Under the pieces are notes generated by a model that did not search any database, was not told where the DNA came from, and worked only from the letters and a program-made list of their open reading frames with translations. Positions 10,268 through 20,877 of a DNA stretch of 64,000 bases are shown one piece after another. This DNA is from Lytechinus pictus (Eukaryota > Echinodermata > Echinoidea > Temnopleuroida > Toxopneustidae): contig NC_087257.1 in the NCBI RefSeq assembly GCF_037042905.1, positions 22,139,001 to 22,203,000 of the forward strand, written 5' to 3'. Position 1 is the first letter of the stretch; every line of letters starts with the position of its first letter. The position numbers were made by a program, and so were the translations under genes.

Positions 10268-10319
10268 TAGCATAGTTGCCTTCCAAGCAATTGACCCCGG
10301 TTCGATTCCCGGCCAACGC
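10268..10319 (+). pseudogene. tRNA-Gly (TCC), 5' truncated
   Basis: Only the anticodon and T arms plus the 3' acceptor remain, from TAGCATAGTTGCC. The box B start also has an extra C (GACCCCGG). Compared with 684 and 17616, the 5' acceptor strand and D arm are deleted between two AGCATA direct repeats. Confidence 0.85.
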
Positions 10320-10637
10320 AATCATTTTTCCTCTAATCTTTTACATCTTTAGTGATAAGGTCTGGTCGTTGCTTTTGAAACCACGATTTTCTCAAAATTC
10401 AGAAGTAACAGCAATGTTAATAGTTTTTAATTAAAAACTAATTTCAGATTTTGTTCCTATCATGTTTTTGTTTGTTGTTTATTCCGATAATTCGTGTGTT
10501 TATTTGGGTTTTTTCTCCCCATTTGTGTACAATTATATTTACATTTACTATTAATTGTTATCAAAGTTGCAAGTTATTCTTTTGACGCTGTCCGTATTCT
10601 CTTCGTTGATCGTTTTAAACATAATGATCCGGGAGTC

Positions 10638-10740
10638 GTGATTGGTCAAGACTTGTAAGGTGGGTGCGGCATGATCACAGACAACTAAAACCAACCAATC
10701 AGTGAAAGAGACAGTTACGTAACTCTGTCTTTTGTCTCCA
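10638..10740 (+). promoter_or_regulatory. CCAAT-dyad/TTACGTAA element, copy 5
   Basis: GTGATTGGTCAAGAC, GGGTGCGGCATGATCA, AACCAATCAGTGA, TTACGTAA and CTTTTGTCTCC. It is the duplicate of copy 1 (1058) and lies about 305 bp upstream of tRNA-Gly 11045. Confidence 0.6.
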
Positions 10741-11044
10741 CCCCCTCTTATCGCGCCCAATCTTGCTCGCAGCTCTTCCTTTGCCCGCCCCTTTATTATG
10801 TAGATTAGGTTTTAAGAGTAGATTTTATTCTTTGGACGGATCAATAAAAGGGAATTGCACGAATGATCTTGGAAAACTGATTCAAAGCAAATGAAACCAA
10901 TGAAAGCGGATTCTTGCATCAATAATTCAACAAAATAGGAAGAAAAGAAATGGGGTTATCCAATCGGATGTTTCTGGCTACATGCAATGAACATGGAAAT
11001 CAAAGATATAAATTTTATTTACATATTTACAAAGCCTAAGTAAA

Positions 11045-11116
11045 GCGTTGGTGGTATAGTGGTTAGCATAGTTGCCTTCCAAGCAATTGACCCGGGTTCG
11101 ATTCCCGGCCAACGCA
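11045..11116 (+). tRNA. tRNA-Gly (TCC)
   Basis: Identical to the consensus gene and paralogous to 1436-1507, including the flanks (TAAGTAAA upstream, TCCACTTTTA downstream). Confidence 0.95.
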
Positions 11117-12210
11117 TCCACTTTTATTTCCTTACTGATATTTTAAACATCTTCAGTGACGGCCTAGAAAGGGTCTGATCAATGCTTTTGATTAAACTAT
11201 TTTTCTATATTATATTATGGGCCTCCTATATCGAGGTGATTCATAAAGTCAAGCAACATAATTGTTACAAAAGTAATTTAGATATTGTTAGTGTCGTGTG
11301 CTTATCTTTGCATTTGCCTTCGGGCTCTTGGCTTACTGCTTTTTATATAGCTTTAATTTCGTTCGTTTTTACTCTGTATTATATTATAAACCTGTATTGA
11401 TGTTTTATATTCATACTGTTGTTGGTCTCTTATGTGCTTATGAATTGGTAACTTGTTGAAATAACGAATAAAGTTTGGATTTGACACGCAGAGCTAGGGA
11501 AAGGGACATAGTTGTATGCCCGTAATTTAATATACATTTCTATATTTTTAAGCTTTATCTTTCAGAGATATTTACAATTCTCTTTAAAAGATAATTGTAA
11601 AGTTCCATGAATAATCATATGTTTATTGGCCTATGACATAATTTGTTTGAGACTAAAGTTACAATTTTCATACCTGATTGATATAGGCCTATAACATTAT
11701 TTATACCTATATTGTAAACAGAATATTAGATAAAATTTCCATTTTAACCATGGATCTTTCTAGAACTGTAACAACGTATTGAACTATTCAAATCAAAATG
11801 CCACTAAAGGGAAAGTTTATAAACAATAATAAATGGAAAAGAGGGGGTATAATAAAGGGGAGTTAAATAAACTGTAAGAAATCATTTCATGATATTTAAT
11901 GGACACCCCTATAGTTCATTAAGACAGTTTTGAAAGCAAAACTCCTGTCATCACCCTGTCTTTATTTACTTTATTATCATTTTACTTTCTTTCTGTATCA
12001 TTTTTCTTCTGGGTATTAAATGCACATATCGCTCATCAGCCTGCTTCCTCCCCTCTCTTCTTCTCTCACTCCTCATAAATATAAATCTTGTGCATTTTGT
12101 GCTGTTTAATTTCTGCTTGGATGGACTACAGCGAAATTAGAGAGAGGAGAAAGTTTGCGTTTACACCCAGTAATATATTTTAATCATTTCCGTAGAACCC
12201 TTCTATGAGT

Positions 12211-12312
12211 TGTGATTGGTCGAGAGTTTATCTAATGGGTGCGGCATGATTAGGGATAATTAAACCGACCAATCGGTGAGGAGGTCTATTACGTAACGCG
12301 GTCTTTGTCTCC
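12211..12312 (+). promoter_or_regulatory. CCAAT-dyad/TTACGTAA element, copy 6
   Basis: GTGATTGGTCGAGAG, GGGTGCGGCATGAT, GACCAATCGGTGA and TTACGTAACGCGG, about 480 bp upstream of tRNA-Asn 12789. A degenerate TATTAAAT-type stretch lies upstream, as in copies 2 and 3. Confidence 0.6.
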
Positions 12313-12788
12313 TCCCCTCTCACAGCGTCAAACAATAGTTAGGTCTACCTTCTTGATAAACACTATTGAATAGAAATAATTATAATTACGTAACTAATTG
12401 GCAGATGATTTTACAATGAAAAGACCTCGCAAATGAAATGAGAATTTCCATTCATGCATATTTGAGTCCATCACATTCCTAAGAATGATAACCCACCTTA
12501 TACACTATACAGACAGTAGATCGAATTAAATATATTACTGCTTTATATACTGTAGTTTGCCCCAAAATATCAGGTATTTCTTTAGGAAATTTTGTCTTCA
12601 AACATAACACTCATTTAAATGTTTATCATGAATATATTCGCGGATTAATAGAATGTATTCATATATTCATAAAACAAGTTTATTTCAAATCAATAATTTG
12701 TTGGAGATGTGAAGTTGTCATCGTAAAAATTATGATTCGAAAGAACTTGCATTTGAAAGACAATTAACTGCAGTTTTTCCGTACCGAA

Positions 12789-12820
12789 GCTTCTGTGGCG
12801 CAATTGGTTAGCACGTTCGA

Positions 12821-12855
<35 letters not shown>

Positions 12856-12862
12856 AGGAGCG
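12789..12862 (+). tRNA. tRNA-Asn (GTT), D- and anticodon-stem variant
   Basis: Matches 1843 with the same A-C mismatch in the anticodon stem, plus a second change in the D stem (GCAC for GCGC). Box B and acceptor are intact. It is likely drifting toward a pseudogene after duplication. Confidence 0.7.
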
Positions 12863-13132
12863 AGATATATTTTTGTGCAAATCTGTACAATTTTGTTCAG
12901 AAAAAGCTATGAAGTTACCTTTTAACGAGGGGCGGATCCAGCTTTGCACATTTTCCCGATCGGCCACTAAAAGTTGCTTGTTGTTGTTTTCAATGGGAAG
13001 TCCAAAGTTTTAAGTATATCCTAGCTTCATTCTTACAAGCAAATTTGTCTTTTTGCACAATACAGTACACTTCAACGAGATGGAAGCTTTTAGAGTTCTG
13101 ATAAAGTTCTTTGGGAAGATCTACGCTGTCAT

Positions 13133-13792
13133 TCATTCGTTCTGGTGATGCTGACTGATGTGTCTATCCAGGCTTCTTTGTTGTGTGAACTCTGAAGGGC
13201 ATCCTTTGAACGGACATCGAAACGGCTGCCCTAGGGTGTGAACGCGACGATGTTTGACCAACCGAGTAGGACTGTCGAAGGGCTTCTGGCAATATTGACA
13301 GTAGTAGACATCAGTTCCCAGATGAAACCGACGATGGATGGTAAAATCGTCCTTCTTGACAAACGACATCGGGCAGAATGGACAGCAGAAGCGGAGACTT
13401 TCTGGAGTGACGGGGCGGTGATCGAGAGAAGACGGAGGTGAGCGGGCGTGACGCTTCTTCGGCGGGGATGATGTCCATGATGATGGCCTCTTTCGATGGG
13501 ACATGGAGCTCGACGAGGGTGTCGATGACGGTATCAGCCAGTTGACGACCTTTGGTTGATTAATTTCAGATGTCGACCTCCATCGTGGCTGTGGTACGCT
13601 CCTAAGTTTCGCTGAAAAGGATCTTTTAGTTAAACTCGAGGCCGGACAGAGAGGACAGTTCGAGACAAGGCAGTTAAAGACCCGGGAGGTTGGTTGTCGA
13701 TGATGTCGAAGCCAGATGACCGAAGCGATGGCCTTGTTGAAATCGGGCTTGCGTACCTCGATGGGGACCGGTGAGTTAGCATTCCCAGCCAT
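13133..13792 (-). CDS. three-finger C2H2 zinc-finger protein, copy B
   Basis: A 219-aa paralogue of the gene at 3266-3925, same length with no frameshift or premature stop. The three fingers (137-157, 165-185, 193-216) keep every Cys and His; the few finger changes are conservative (Ala to Thr, Arg to Lys). The N-terminal and Ser/Pro regions carry more changes (for example REPDC to RKPDF), the pattern expected if the fingers are under purifying selection. The intron is kept: donor GTAAGTATTT at 14012-14021 and acceptor CTCTCAG at 13833-13839. Homology with copy A stops about 75 bp beyond the stop codon (near 13057), so copy A's AATAAA is absent here. Confidence 0.7.
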   Translation of the reverse strand: MAGNANSPVPIEVRKPDFNKAIASVIWLRHHRQPTSRVFNCLVSNCPLCPASSLTKRSFSAKLRSVPQPRWRSTSEINQPKVVNWLIPSSTPSSSSMSHRKRPSSWTSSPPKKRHARSPPSSLDHRPVTPESLRFCCPFCPMSFVKKDDFTIHRRFHLGTDVYYCQYCQKPFDSPTRLVKHRRVHTLGQPFRCPFKGCPSEFTQQRSLDRHISQHHQNE

Positions 13793-14268
13793 CGGAGAGC
13801 GGGTGGGTCGAGTGGAGAGGAGTTGAGTCGACCTGAGAGTAAAAAGAAAACAGGAAGGAAAATAGATAAGTATTTCAACAAACCCAAAATGCAAAGTAAT
13901 TACAATGACAGATGAAAAAATACTTTCTTTTTTAACGAAAATATTCAATTGATTTTAGGTCGTGTAAAAGACAAAAAAATAACTTATGTATGATAGATGA
14001 CATTGCCAAAAAAATACTTACATTATTAACGCTTCCAATCCTTATGGTGATATTGTTCCAACCGCAACTTCACACTACTTTAAAAAGTAACGAGTAAAAG
14101 CGATGTCTTCGTCAATATGAAATTGTGTCGAAAAAGTAAATATGTGTTCTTCGAATAGCTGTCAGATGTCTGAATGATATTCAGGTTTAATTATTAGCCC
14201 CTATTTATTTGAGTTCATATACTCCCAGTAATCTATTTCAATCAATACCATGAACCCTCCTTCCAGTC

Positions 14269-14372
14269 GTGATTGGTCGAGAGTTTTTCTGATGGGTGCG
14301 GCTTAATCAGAGACAATTAAAACTGACCAATCAGTGGTGAGATCTATTACGTAACTCGGTCTTTTGTCTCCC
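14269..14372 (+). promoter_or_regulatory. CCAAT-dyad/TTACGTAA element, copy 7
   Basis: GTGATTGGTCGAGAG, GGGTGCGGCTTAATCAG, GACCAATCAGTG, TTACGTAACTCGG and CTTTTGTCTCC, just upstream of the inferred 5' end of zinc-finger copy B and about 470 bp upstream of tRNA-Asn 14841. Confidence 0.6.
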
Positions 14373-14840
14373 ATCTCTCACCGCGCCTAACAATAGCTCG
14401 TGCATCACATAGGCAGCTTCTATTCATTGCTTCGAGGAATGATGTTGATAGAATTAAACCAACATTGAACGTATGAAAACAGATAGATGTGTTCAACAAG
14501 CTACGATTTTTAATATATTGGTATAATCAACTTTTATTCAATGAATGAATAAAGATCAAAGAATTTTACAAAGATATCAAGAACACAATTATTTCCTTCA
14601 TTAAGTGTATTTGATAATGACAAAACAACACCATGAACTACATTCCCTTTTTGTTACTTAAACGGAAAACGGTATTGGAACCATTTTGTTGCAAATCATC
14701 AATGATATGTCATTACTGCGAGAATTATCGTCGATAAACGTATATTACGAATAAATACAGTCTACAATTAAAGGGGAATAATATAATCACAATTTGTATG
14801 TGCAAGATTGATTCCCTAACTTCTGCATAATCGCATCAAA

Positions 14841-14846
14841 GCTTCT

Positions 14847-14907
<61 letters not shown>

Positions 14908-14914
14908 AGGAGCG
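14841..14914 (+). tRNA. tRNA-Asn (GTT)
   Basis: An intact cloverleaf with GCGC D stem, TTCGG/CCGAA anticodon stem and full box B. A T9 run 6 nt downstream can terminate Pol III. Confidence 0.95.
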
Positions 14915-15460
14915 ATGTAAGTTTTTTTTTTATAGTTGCAAGATCCCTCCAATTTTTTTGACCACACAGTTAATCCAGATTACAAAAGTAGATACAGCTT
15001 GGAAGAACAAATACAAATTTAACTTTCACAAGATCAAAAAAGCAACCCTGTGTACAAAGAAAGCAAACCCTAGTAAAAATGTAATATTTAATACTAAGTA
15101 TTAATATATATTTAGAGGCCCTATTTTGGAGAGGGGGGCTAAAACAAAAAGTACCATTGCGTGTACAAAGTATATTTCAAAACAGCCCCCCCCCCTCAAA
15201 AAAGGTTAGGACATTTTGAAAGTTGCAAAGGGTTGTAATTGCTACATATATATTAATCAAAGAATACTATACTATAAGGAACGGCACGACTGTAGAGTAG
15301 AACATAATTGTCCCGATTGACAAACTAAAATTCATGATATTCAAAGGTCAAGTTCACCAAGATATCAAATTGATTTTAATAAAAAGTATTAAAAAAAAGA
15401 TAAAGCAAACAAACTCAAACAATCTTGACGCTCAGTAATATAGTCACGAAACCTTCTTGA

Positions 15461-15567
15461 GACTTGACTGGACGAGAGTTTCTCCAATGGGAGCGGCATG
15501 ATCAGAGATAATTAAAACTGACCAATCAGTGAGGAGGTCTATTACGTAACGCGGTCTTTTGTCTCTT
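15461..15567 (+). promoter_or_regulatory. CCAAT-dyad/TTACGTAA element, copy 8
   Basis: GACTGGACGAGAG (left box decayed as in copy 4), GGAGCGGCATGATCAG, GACCAATCAGTGA and TTACGTAACGCGG, about 185 bp upstream of tRNA-Asn 15752. It is the duplicate of copy 4. Confidence 0.55.
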
Positions 15568-15751
15568 CCCCATAACCGCGCATAACAATAGCTGTCATTA
15601 GTCTCAACATTTTCTTTAATCAAAAGGAGGGATTGATTGTTTTATAAACAATAATAAATGGAAAAGAGGGAGTATAATAAAGGGGAGTGAAGTAAACTGT
15701 AAGCCTTTCATAATATTTAATGGACATCCCTTTCATGTGCATTCCATCGGA

Positions 15752-15757
15752 GCTTCT

Positions 15758-15797
<40 letters not shown>

Positions 15798-15825
15798 ATT
15801 GGTGGTTCAAGCCCACCCAGAAGCG
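15752..15825 (+). tRNA. tRNA-Asn (GTT) with fully paired acceptor
   Basis: The acceptor is GCTTCTG/CAGAAGC, turning the usual G-U pair into a Watson-Crick pair. The rest is intact apart from one variable-loop change. It is the paralogue of the 8433 pseudogene. Confidence 0.9.
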
Positions 15826-16364
15826 AGAAATAGATATTTTGGTGCAAATCTATACTATTTTGTTCAGAAAAAGCTATATGAACCTACCTTCTAATCTGTA
15901 TTATCGTGATCATGAATATAATTTTTTTTCTTCAAATTATAAGAAATTTCATATTGTGAATGATTACGAACTTTATGCATTCTTAGATGCAAGATAAAAA
16001 TTGCAATGGTAAGAATGGCATGGGTAAAAATGACGTAGGCAAAAACCTGTATTACCTGATCTGTATTATCGTGATTATAACTATTTTTTTTTTTCTTCAA
16101 ATTGCAAGAAATGTCATATCGTGAAAGATTACAAAGTACATGCATTCTTAGGTGTAGATAAAATTAACAGATAGTAATAATGGCAGGTATAAAGGTGAGA
16201 GAGGCAAAAAAAATGTCAATTAACTATATAAGGCAAAAGTAAATAATAATTGGAATGCGACAATACACGTAAAAAATAACCAGGGTCATAGATATCAACC
16301 AGCGTCTGTTGTTTTATTTTGACTTCACTTTGGAGTGAAGGTAGCTTCTTTTGGGAATATATAA

Positions 16365-16436
16365 GCGTTGGTGGTATAGTGGTTAGCATAGTTGCCTTCC
16401 AAGCACTTGACCCGGGTTCGATTCCCGGCCAACGCA
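16365..16436 (+). tRNA. tRNA-Gly (TCC), one anticodon-stem mismatch
   Basis: Consensus gene except CAAGCACTT, which breaks the 28-42 pair. A and B boxes are intact. It is the paralogue of 9039. Confidence 0.85.
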
Positions 16437-16473
16437 TTTTGTTTTCCCCCAATTATTTGTTTTATTCTGGAAC

Positions 16474-16506
16474 AAGCGAGAGGTTCAAGCCTACCCAGGA
16501 GTGCGA
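16474..16506 (+). pseudogene. tRNA-Asn 3' fragment
   Basis: AGAGGTTCAAGCCTACCCAGG with AGTGCG, matching the fragment at 9147-9180. Confidence 0.6.
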
Positions 16507-16775
16507 TAAACTTGTTTTGGGGTCTAGATTTACATATTTCGTGTACAAGAATCATTTTTATGAATAAAATCCTTTCAGACCTGTCTTACAGATGTGTATT
16601 TTTTCTTTCAAATTATAAGAATGCCAATTGGGTAAAAATCCTACAATTTATTGATATCCATCAAACTATAACTTATCACAATAAAAGTGTTCGCTCTTTT
16701 TAAACAAATCTGTTTTATTTTCTGGAATAAACCTTGAATGTTTTAGTGACTAGTCAGACCAACGCTTTCACCGAA

Positions 16776-16849
16776 GCTTCTGTGGCGAAATCGGTTAGCA
16801 GGCTCGGCTGTTAACCGAAAGGTTCGTGGTTCAAGCCCACCCAGGAACG
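16776..16849 (+). pseudogene. tRNA-Asn-like (GTT) with collapsed D stem
   Basis: Same D-stem collapse (GCGA/GCAG) and C-A anticodon-stem mismatch as 9486, with the 3' acceptor reading CAGGAAC. Its T arm is intact. Confidence 0.6.
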
Positions 16850-17033
16850 AAATAAACTTCAATGAACCTTCCAAGTTAGTTTTTGTATTATTTTTTGCAG
16901 ACATTTTATCCAGATCGCAAATTATGTACAACATTTCTACTTTGACGAAACAAATGACGCCGAGAAAACTAACACGTCCTCAGTTGTCTCATTTTGTTTT
17001 GTAATCCGTTCGTTAAGAGAATACAACCCTCGA

Positions 17034-17260
17034 ATTGTGAATGGTCGAGAGCAGGAGCGGATCCAGGATAATTTGACAAGCAAGAAAAAGAAAATGGTTT
17101 TATTAAAAAATTAAGGACATTTCGTCCTCGAATGGAGGGGGGGGCGGCTTTGCCCCCCTGGATCTGCCGGTGGTCGAGAGTTTCTCCGATGGGTGCGGCA
17201 AAACAAGACACAATTAAAACTTAACAATCAAGATGGATTTCTATATTATCTCACCCCCTT
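17034..17260 (+). promoter_or_regulatory. CCAAT-dyad element, broken copy (hAT inserted)
   Basis: GTGAATGGTCGAGAG, then the hAT MITE, then GGTCGAGAGTTTCTCC and GGGTGCGGC, ending in a decayed second box (AACAATCA) with TTACGTAA lost. Confidence 0.55.
17052..17172 (+). mobile_element. hAT-type MITE with perfect 8-bp TSD
   Basis: Left end CAGGAGCGGATCCAGG, right end CCTGGATCTGCCGGTG (imperfect inverted repeat), flanked on both sides by GTCGAGAG (17044-17051 and 17173-17180). An 8-bp TSD and CA-G termini fit hAT. It is inserted in a CCAAT-dyad element. Confidence 0.85.
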
Positions 17261-17615
17261 AATCTGAAGAATGGTTGAAATTATTTAAGGACTGTTGTTG
17301 AAAATAAAAAGTTCACGAACTCCGCAATCGTTGTTTACCAAACACAATTTTCTCACACAGTCTTCTATTTTAAAGCAATGTGACATTTCCTTTTGAAATA
17401 GATTACATTGATTATGTTACTATATTGCTAATGGTTAATGATTTTCATTTGGTATGTTACTGGTCATTTCTCATTGCATTTACTGAAAAGAACTCCCATT
17501 AATATATTTTTGGGGGAATGGAAATTCATTTTCAAAGTTTGGAACTTACATAATTCTCGAGACTACATTCTCAATTCGATCAAAATTGGCGAAATCCCTT
17601 TATGTAGCATATAAA

Positions 17616-17687
17616 GCGTTGGTGGTATAGTTGTTAGCATAGTTGCCTTCCAAGCAATTGACCCGGGTTCGTTTCCCGGCCAACGCA
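17616..17687 (+). pseudogene. tRNA-Gly (TCC), probably defective
   Basis: The D loop reads AGTTGTTA instead of AGTGGTTA (loss of a conserved G), and box B reads GGTTCGTTTCC, changing the near-invariant A58. Stems otherwise pair. It is the paralogue of 684 and of the truncated copy at 10268. Confidence 0.6.
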
Positions 17688-18421
17688 GTAACTTTTATTT
17701 CCTTACTAATATTTTAAACATTTTAGTGACGGCCTTGAAAGGGTCTGATTAATGCTTTTGATAAAAACTATTTTTTCTATACTAGTATTTTATCATGGAC
17801 CTACTATATCGAGGTGATTCATACAGTCAAGCCCAAGCAACATAATTGTTACAAAAGTAATTTAGATACTGTTAGTGTCGTGTGCTTATCTTTGCATTTT
17901 CCTTCATGTTCTTGGCTTACTGCTATTTAGTTTTAATTTCGTTCGTTTTTACTCGGTATTATATATAAACCTGTATTGATGTTTTATATTCATACTGCTG
18001 TTGATCTCTTATGTGCTTATGAATTAGTTATTTGTTAAAATAACTAATAAAGTTTGGATTTGACGTGCAGAGCTATATAGGGAAAGGGACATAGTTGTAT
18101 GCCCATAATTTCATACACATTTCTATATTTTTTAAGCTTTATCTTTCAGAGATATTTACAATTCTCTTTAAAAGATAATTGTAAAGTTCCATAAATAATC
18201 ATAATTATGCTTATTGGCCTATGACATAATTTGTTTCAGACTAAAATTACAATTTTCATACCATATTGATATAGGCCTATAACATTATTTATACCTATAT
18301 TTTATAAACAATAATAAACAATAATAAATGGAAAAGAGAGAGTATAATAAAGGGGAGTGAAGTAAACTGTAAGCCTTTCATAATATTTAATGGACATCCC
18401 TTTCATGTGCATTTCGTCTAA

Positions 18422-18427
18422 GCTTCT

Positions 18428-18488
<61 letters not shown>

Positions 18489-18495
18489 AGGAGCG
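18422..18495 (+). tRNA. tRNA-Asn (GTT)
   Basis: Intact consensus Asn gene with an ATTCTTTTT terminator directly downstream. Confidence 0.95.
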
Positions 18496-19078
18496 ATTCT
18501 TTTTATATAGTTTTTACAAGTTTAATGTTTTCCTTTTTCTATAATAACTCTACAAGTATATACATGTAGACAGCAAAGTTTAATGTAATTATCACAAAAC
18601 TTGGAGAAAACATACGAGAAGGAAAACAATCCCAAGAACATTCAGTCCTAGGGTCTAGTCATTTTGTTGGGTTGGTTGTGTACATTCATCCTTTTTCTTT
18701 TTCCCTAAACAGTTTCTACGGACCGTAAAGTTGAATACAATTATCATAAATTTAAAGGGAAACAAAGAAAAATGAGACTTTCAGAAGAAAGGAAATGCAT
18801 TTTATCCCCAAGGACATTATCATTTTTTGGCTTGGTCCACCAAATGATCAAATTCAATGCATAGTAAATGCACGAATCATCTTTGGGAATTGATTCAAAG
18901 CAAACAACATTCCATAAATATTACATAATATTACCCTCCCCCGAAAAAAATAAATAAATAAAAATAAACAAATAAATAAATAATATAAAACAAAAGGGTA
19001 AATCAAATCATAAGTATCTGGTAACAGGACAACGCGTGCAAAAGAGCTAAAATTTATTTACCAATTTGCTTACGTAAA

Positions 19079-19150
19079 GCGTTGGTGGTATAGTGGTTAG
19101 CATAGTTGCCTTCCAAGCAATTGACCCGGGTTCGATTCCCGGCCAACGCA
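19079..19150 (+). tRNA. tRNA-Gly (TCC), last of the cluster
   Basis: Identical to the consensus Gly gene. A TTTTTT terminator lies within 3 nt. Its upstream flank differs from the other Gly copies. Confidence 0.95.
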
Positions 19151-20404
19151 ATTTTTTATCTTTTAACAATTTTTTATTAAGACCATAATTCATAGAGGAA
19201 ATTGTCTATTTTTTTCATTGTATGGTACTGGCGATCAGTCAATATTTGATTATTGTTAATATTGTAATTATAATTCACCTGAAATTCACATTTCGATCTC
19301 TTAACCTCTTTCAATTCACATTTATAACCGGGAGCGGTCCATGCATTCAAAGACCGTTTCGGACGTCGGTAGTTCTTTGTTACGTCACCAGTGAATGACC
19401 AATGAAAGAGCGGTTGAGATTGAGACTTGAGAAAGAAGGAATAAAGATTTAAAATGTGAACAAACCCCTGAACGGTGTTTGAAATAATGGTGAAGGCAAT
19501 GATAAAGCGGAACTTGAACGGAATACACAGAATATAAAATTTATGACCAGTTTATTTTAGATCTCTCTCCCTCTCCCACACATCCAATCCTCCTCTCAGA
19601 CATCTCTCATTCCTTTTTCTACTGTCCTCCATCATCTTCCCCTTTCTATTCTCTCTCCTTTAATACCCCCCATCCTGCACTTGTTCCCCTATCCCATCTT
19701 CCATAAATTCTTGATATCATAATCATTACATGATTTACATCATTTACATTTTCTACAAGCAAAGATACTCTTCCTGCCTGCACCACCCCTCAACTCGCAT
19801 TAGACCAATAAATAAAATAAAATAATTACAAAATCTTGCTGATATTATCATTACTTGTATTTGCTCTGTGAATCATGTTAATTACATTCAATTAATATAT
19901 ATTTCACAATTATCACATTATCAATCGCTAACATAAATATCCATTTTAATTTCACCATGTGACCATAATCTATAAAACAATATTCACAACACAATATCTA
20001 TACAATACATTACATTTCATGATGCTTACATTTAAATGTAGTACATAATCATGAAACCTGGGAACAAGACTATGACTTGAATTCGCATAATGGCGCAAAT
20101 TATTCACTACTGAATGATACGCACCGTATAAGCTAAAACAACATAAGAAGGTTAAGCCCCCTTTGGTTTTTCAAGCAATGCAGGTACATGGAATATGATC
20201 TAATTAAAGGCAAATGGAACCCTTGCAACAACTTGGCATTTGTGAAAACAAACAAAACAGAAATCAAAGAAATTTTGAGAACATTAGACAAACAATAAGA
20301 AAGTTGTGAGCTTTCGATATGTCAATATTACTGCTGTTATTCGAGATAATGATAGATACTAACAATGGCAATGCGACCACTATTTGTGATGTCATGTATT
20401 TGGA
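19151..20404. other. gene-free region right of the tRNA cluster
   Basis: AT-rich with no convincing ORF. TTACGTCA near 19379 and GACCAAT near 19398 recall the CCAAT-dyad element in different order. A CT-rich tract covers 19561-19690. Confidence 0.5.
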
Positions 20405-20592
20405 ACTAGCCCTCTTTCTAGTCCTGTCTGTGTTGCATGAAAATTACTCTTATGGTAACCCTGTCATCTACTGCTAATTACCATGGCAACCATGCTCTGA
20501 GGCCAATCAGAATCAAGAATTCCATGAAAGATACAACTAGATGACAAAGTTACTCTAATAGCAAGTTTTATGAAATGGGGCCCAGGTTTTAC
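20405..20592 (+). repeat. decayed MITE related to 20730-20877
   Basis: Shares GGCCAATCAGAATCAAG, the TTACCATGGCAAC segment and a TTTTATGAAATGGGG end with the neighbouring MITE. The left end is degenerate. Confidence 0.45.
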
Positions 20593-20729
20593 GTCTCTGC
20601 ACTACATTTATCAATTTTAATTGAATTGTAACATAATGCAGCATTATCTTACAAAACTGTGCACTGCTCAGAATTACAATAAATGCTACTACATATGATT
20701 AACTAGAGTTGATTTATTGAATAATCTCA

Positions 20730-20877
20730 GGGGAGCATTTCATGAAAGGACTTGATCAGACAAGTCCTGTTTTATCTGACAGTTACCATAGTAACATTGC
20801 TTCTAAGCCAATCAGAATCACGGAAAGTCGTCACATCTGACAACTTGTTGGATGAAAATGTTGATGAAACACTCCCC
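20730..20877 (+). mobile_element. short MITE with GGGGAGNNTTTCAT inverted ends
   Basis: Left end GGGGAGCATTTCATGAA, right end GTTGATGAAACACTCCCC. Internal ACAAGTCCTG/GACAACTTG arms and CAGTTACCATAGTAACA are also palindromic. The TSD is not clear. Confidence 0.65.
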
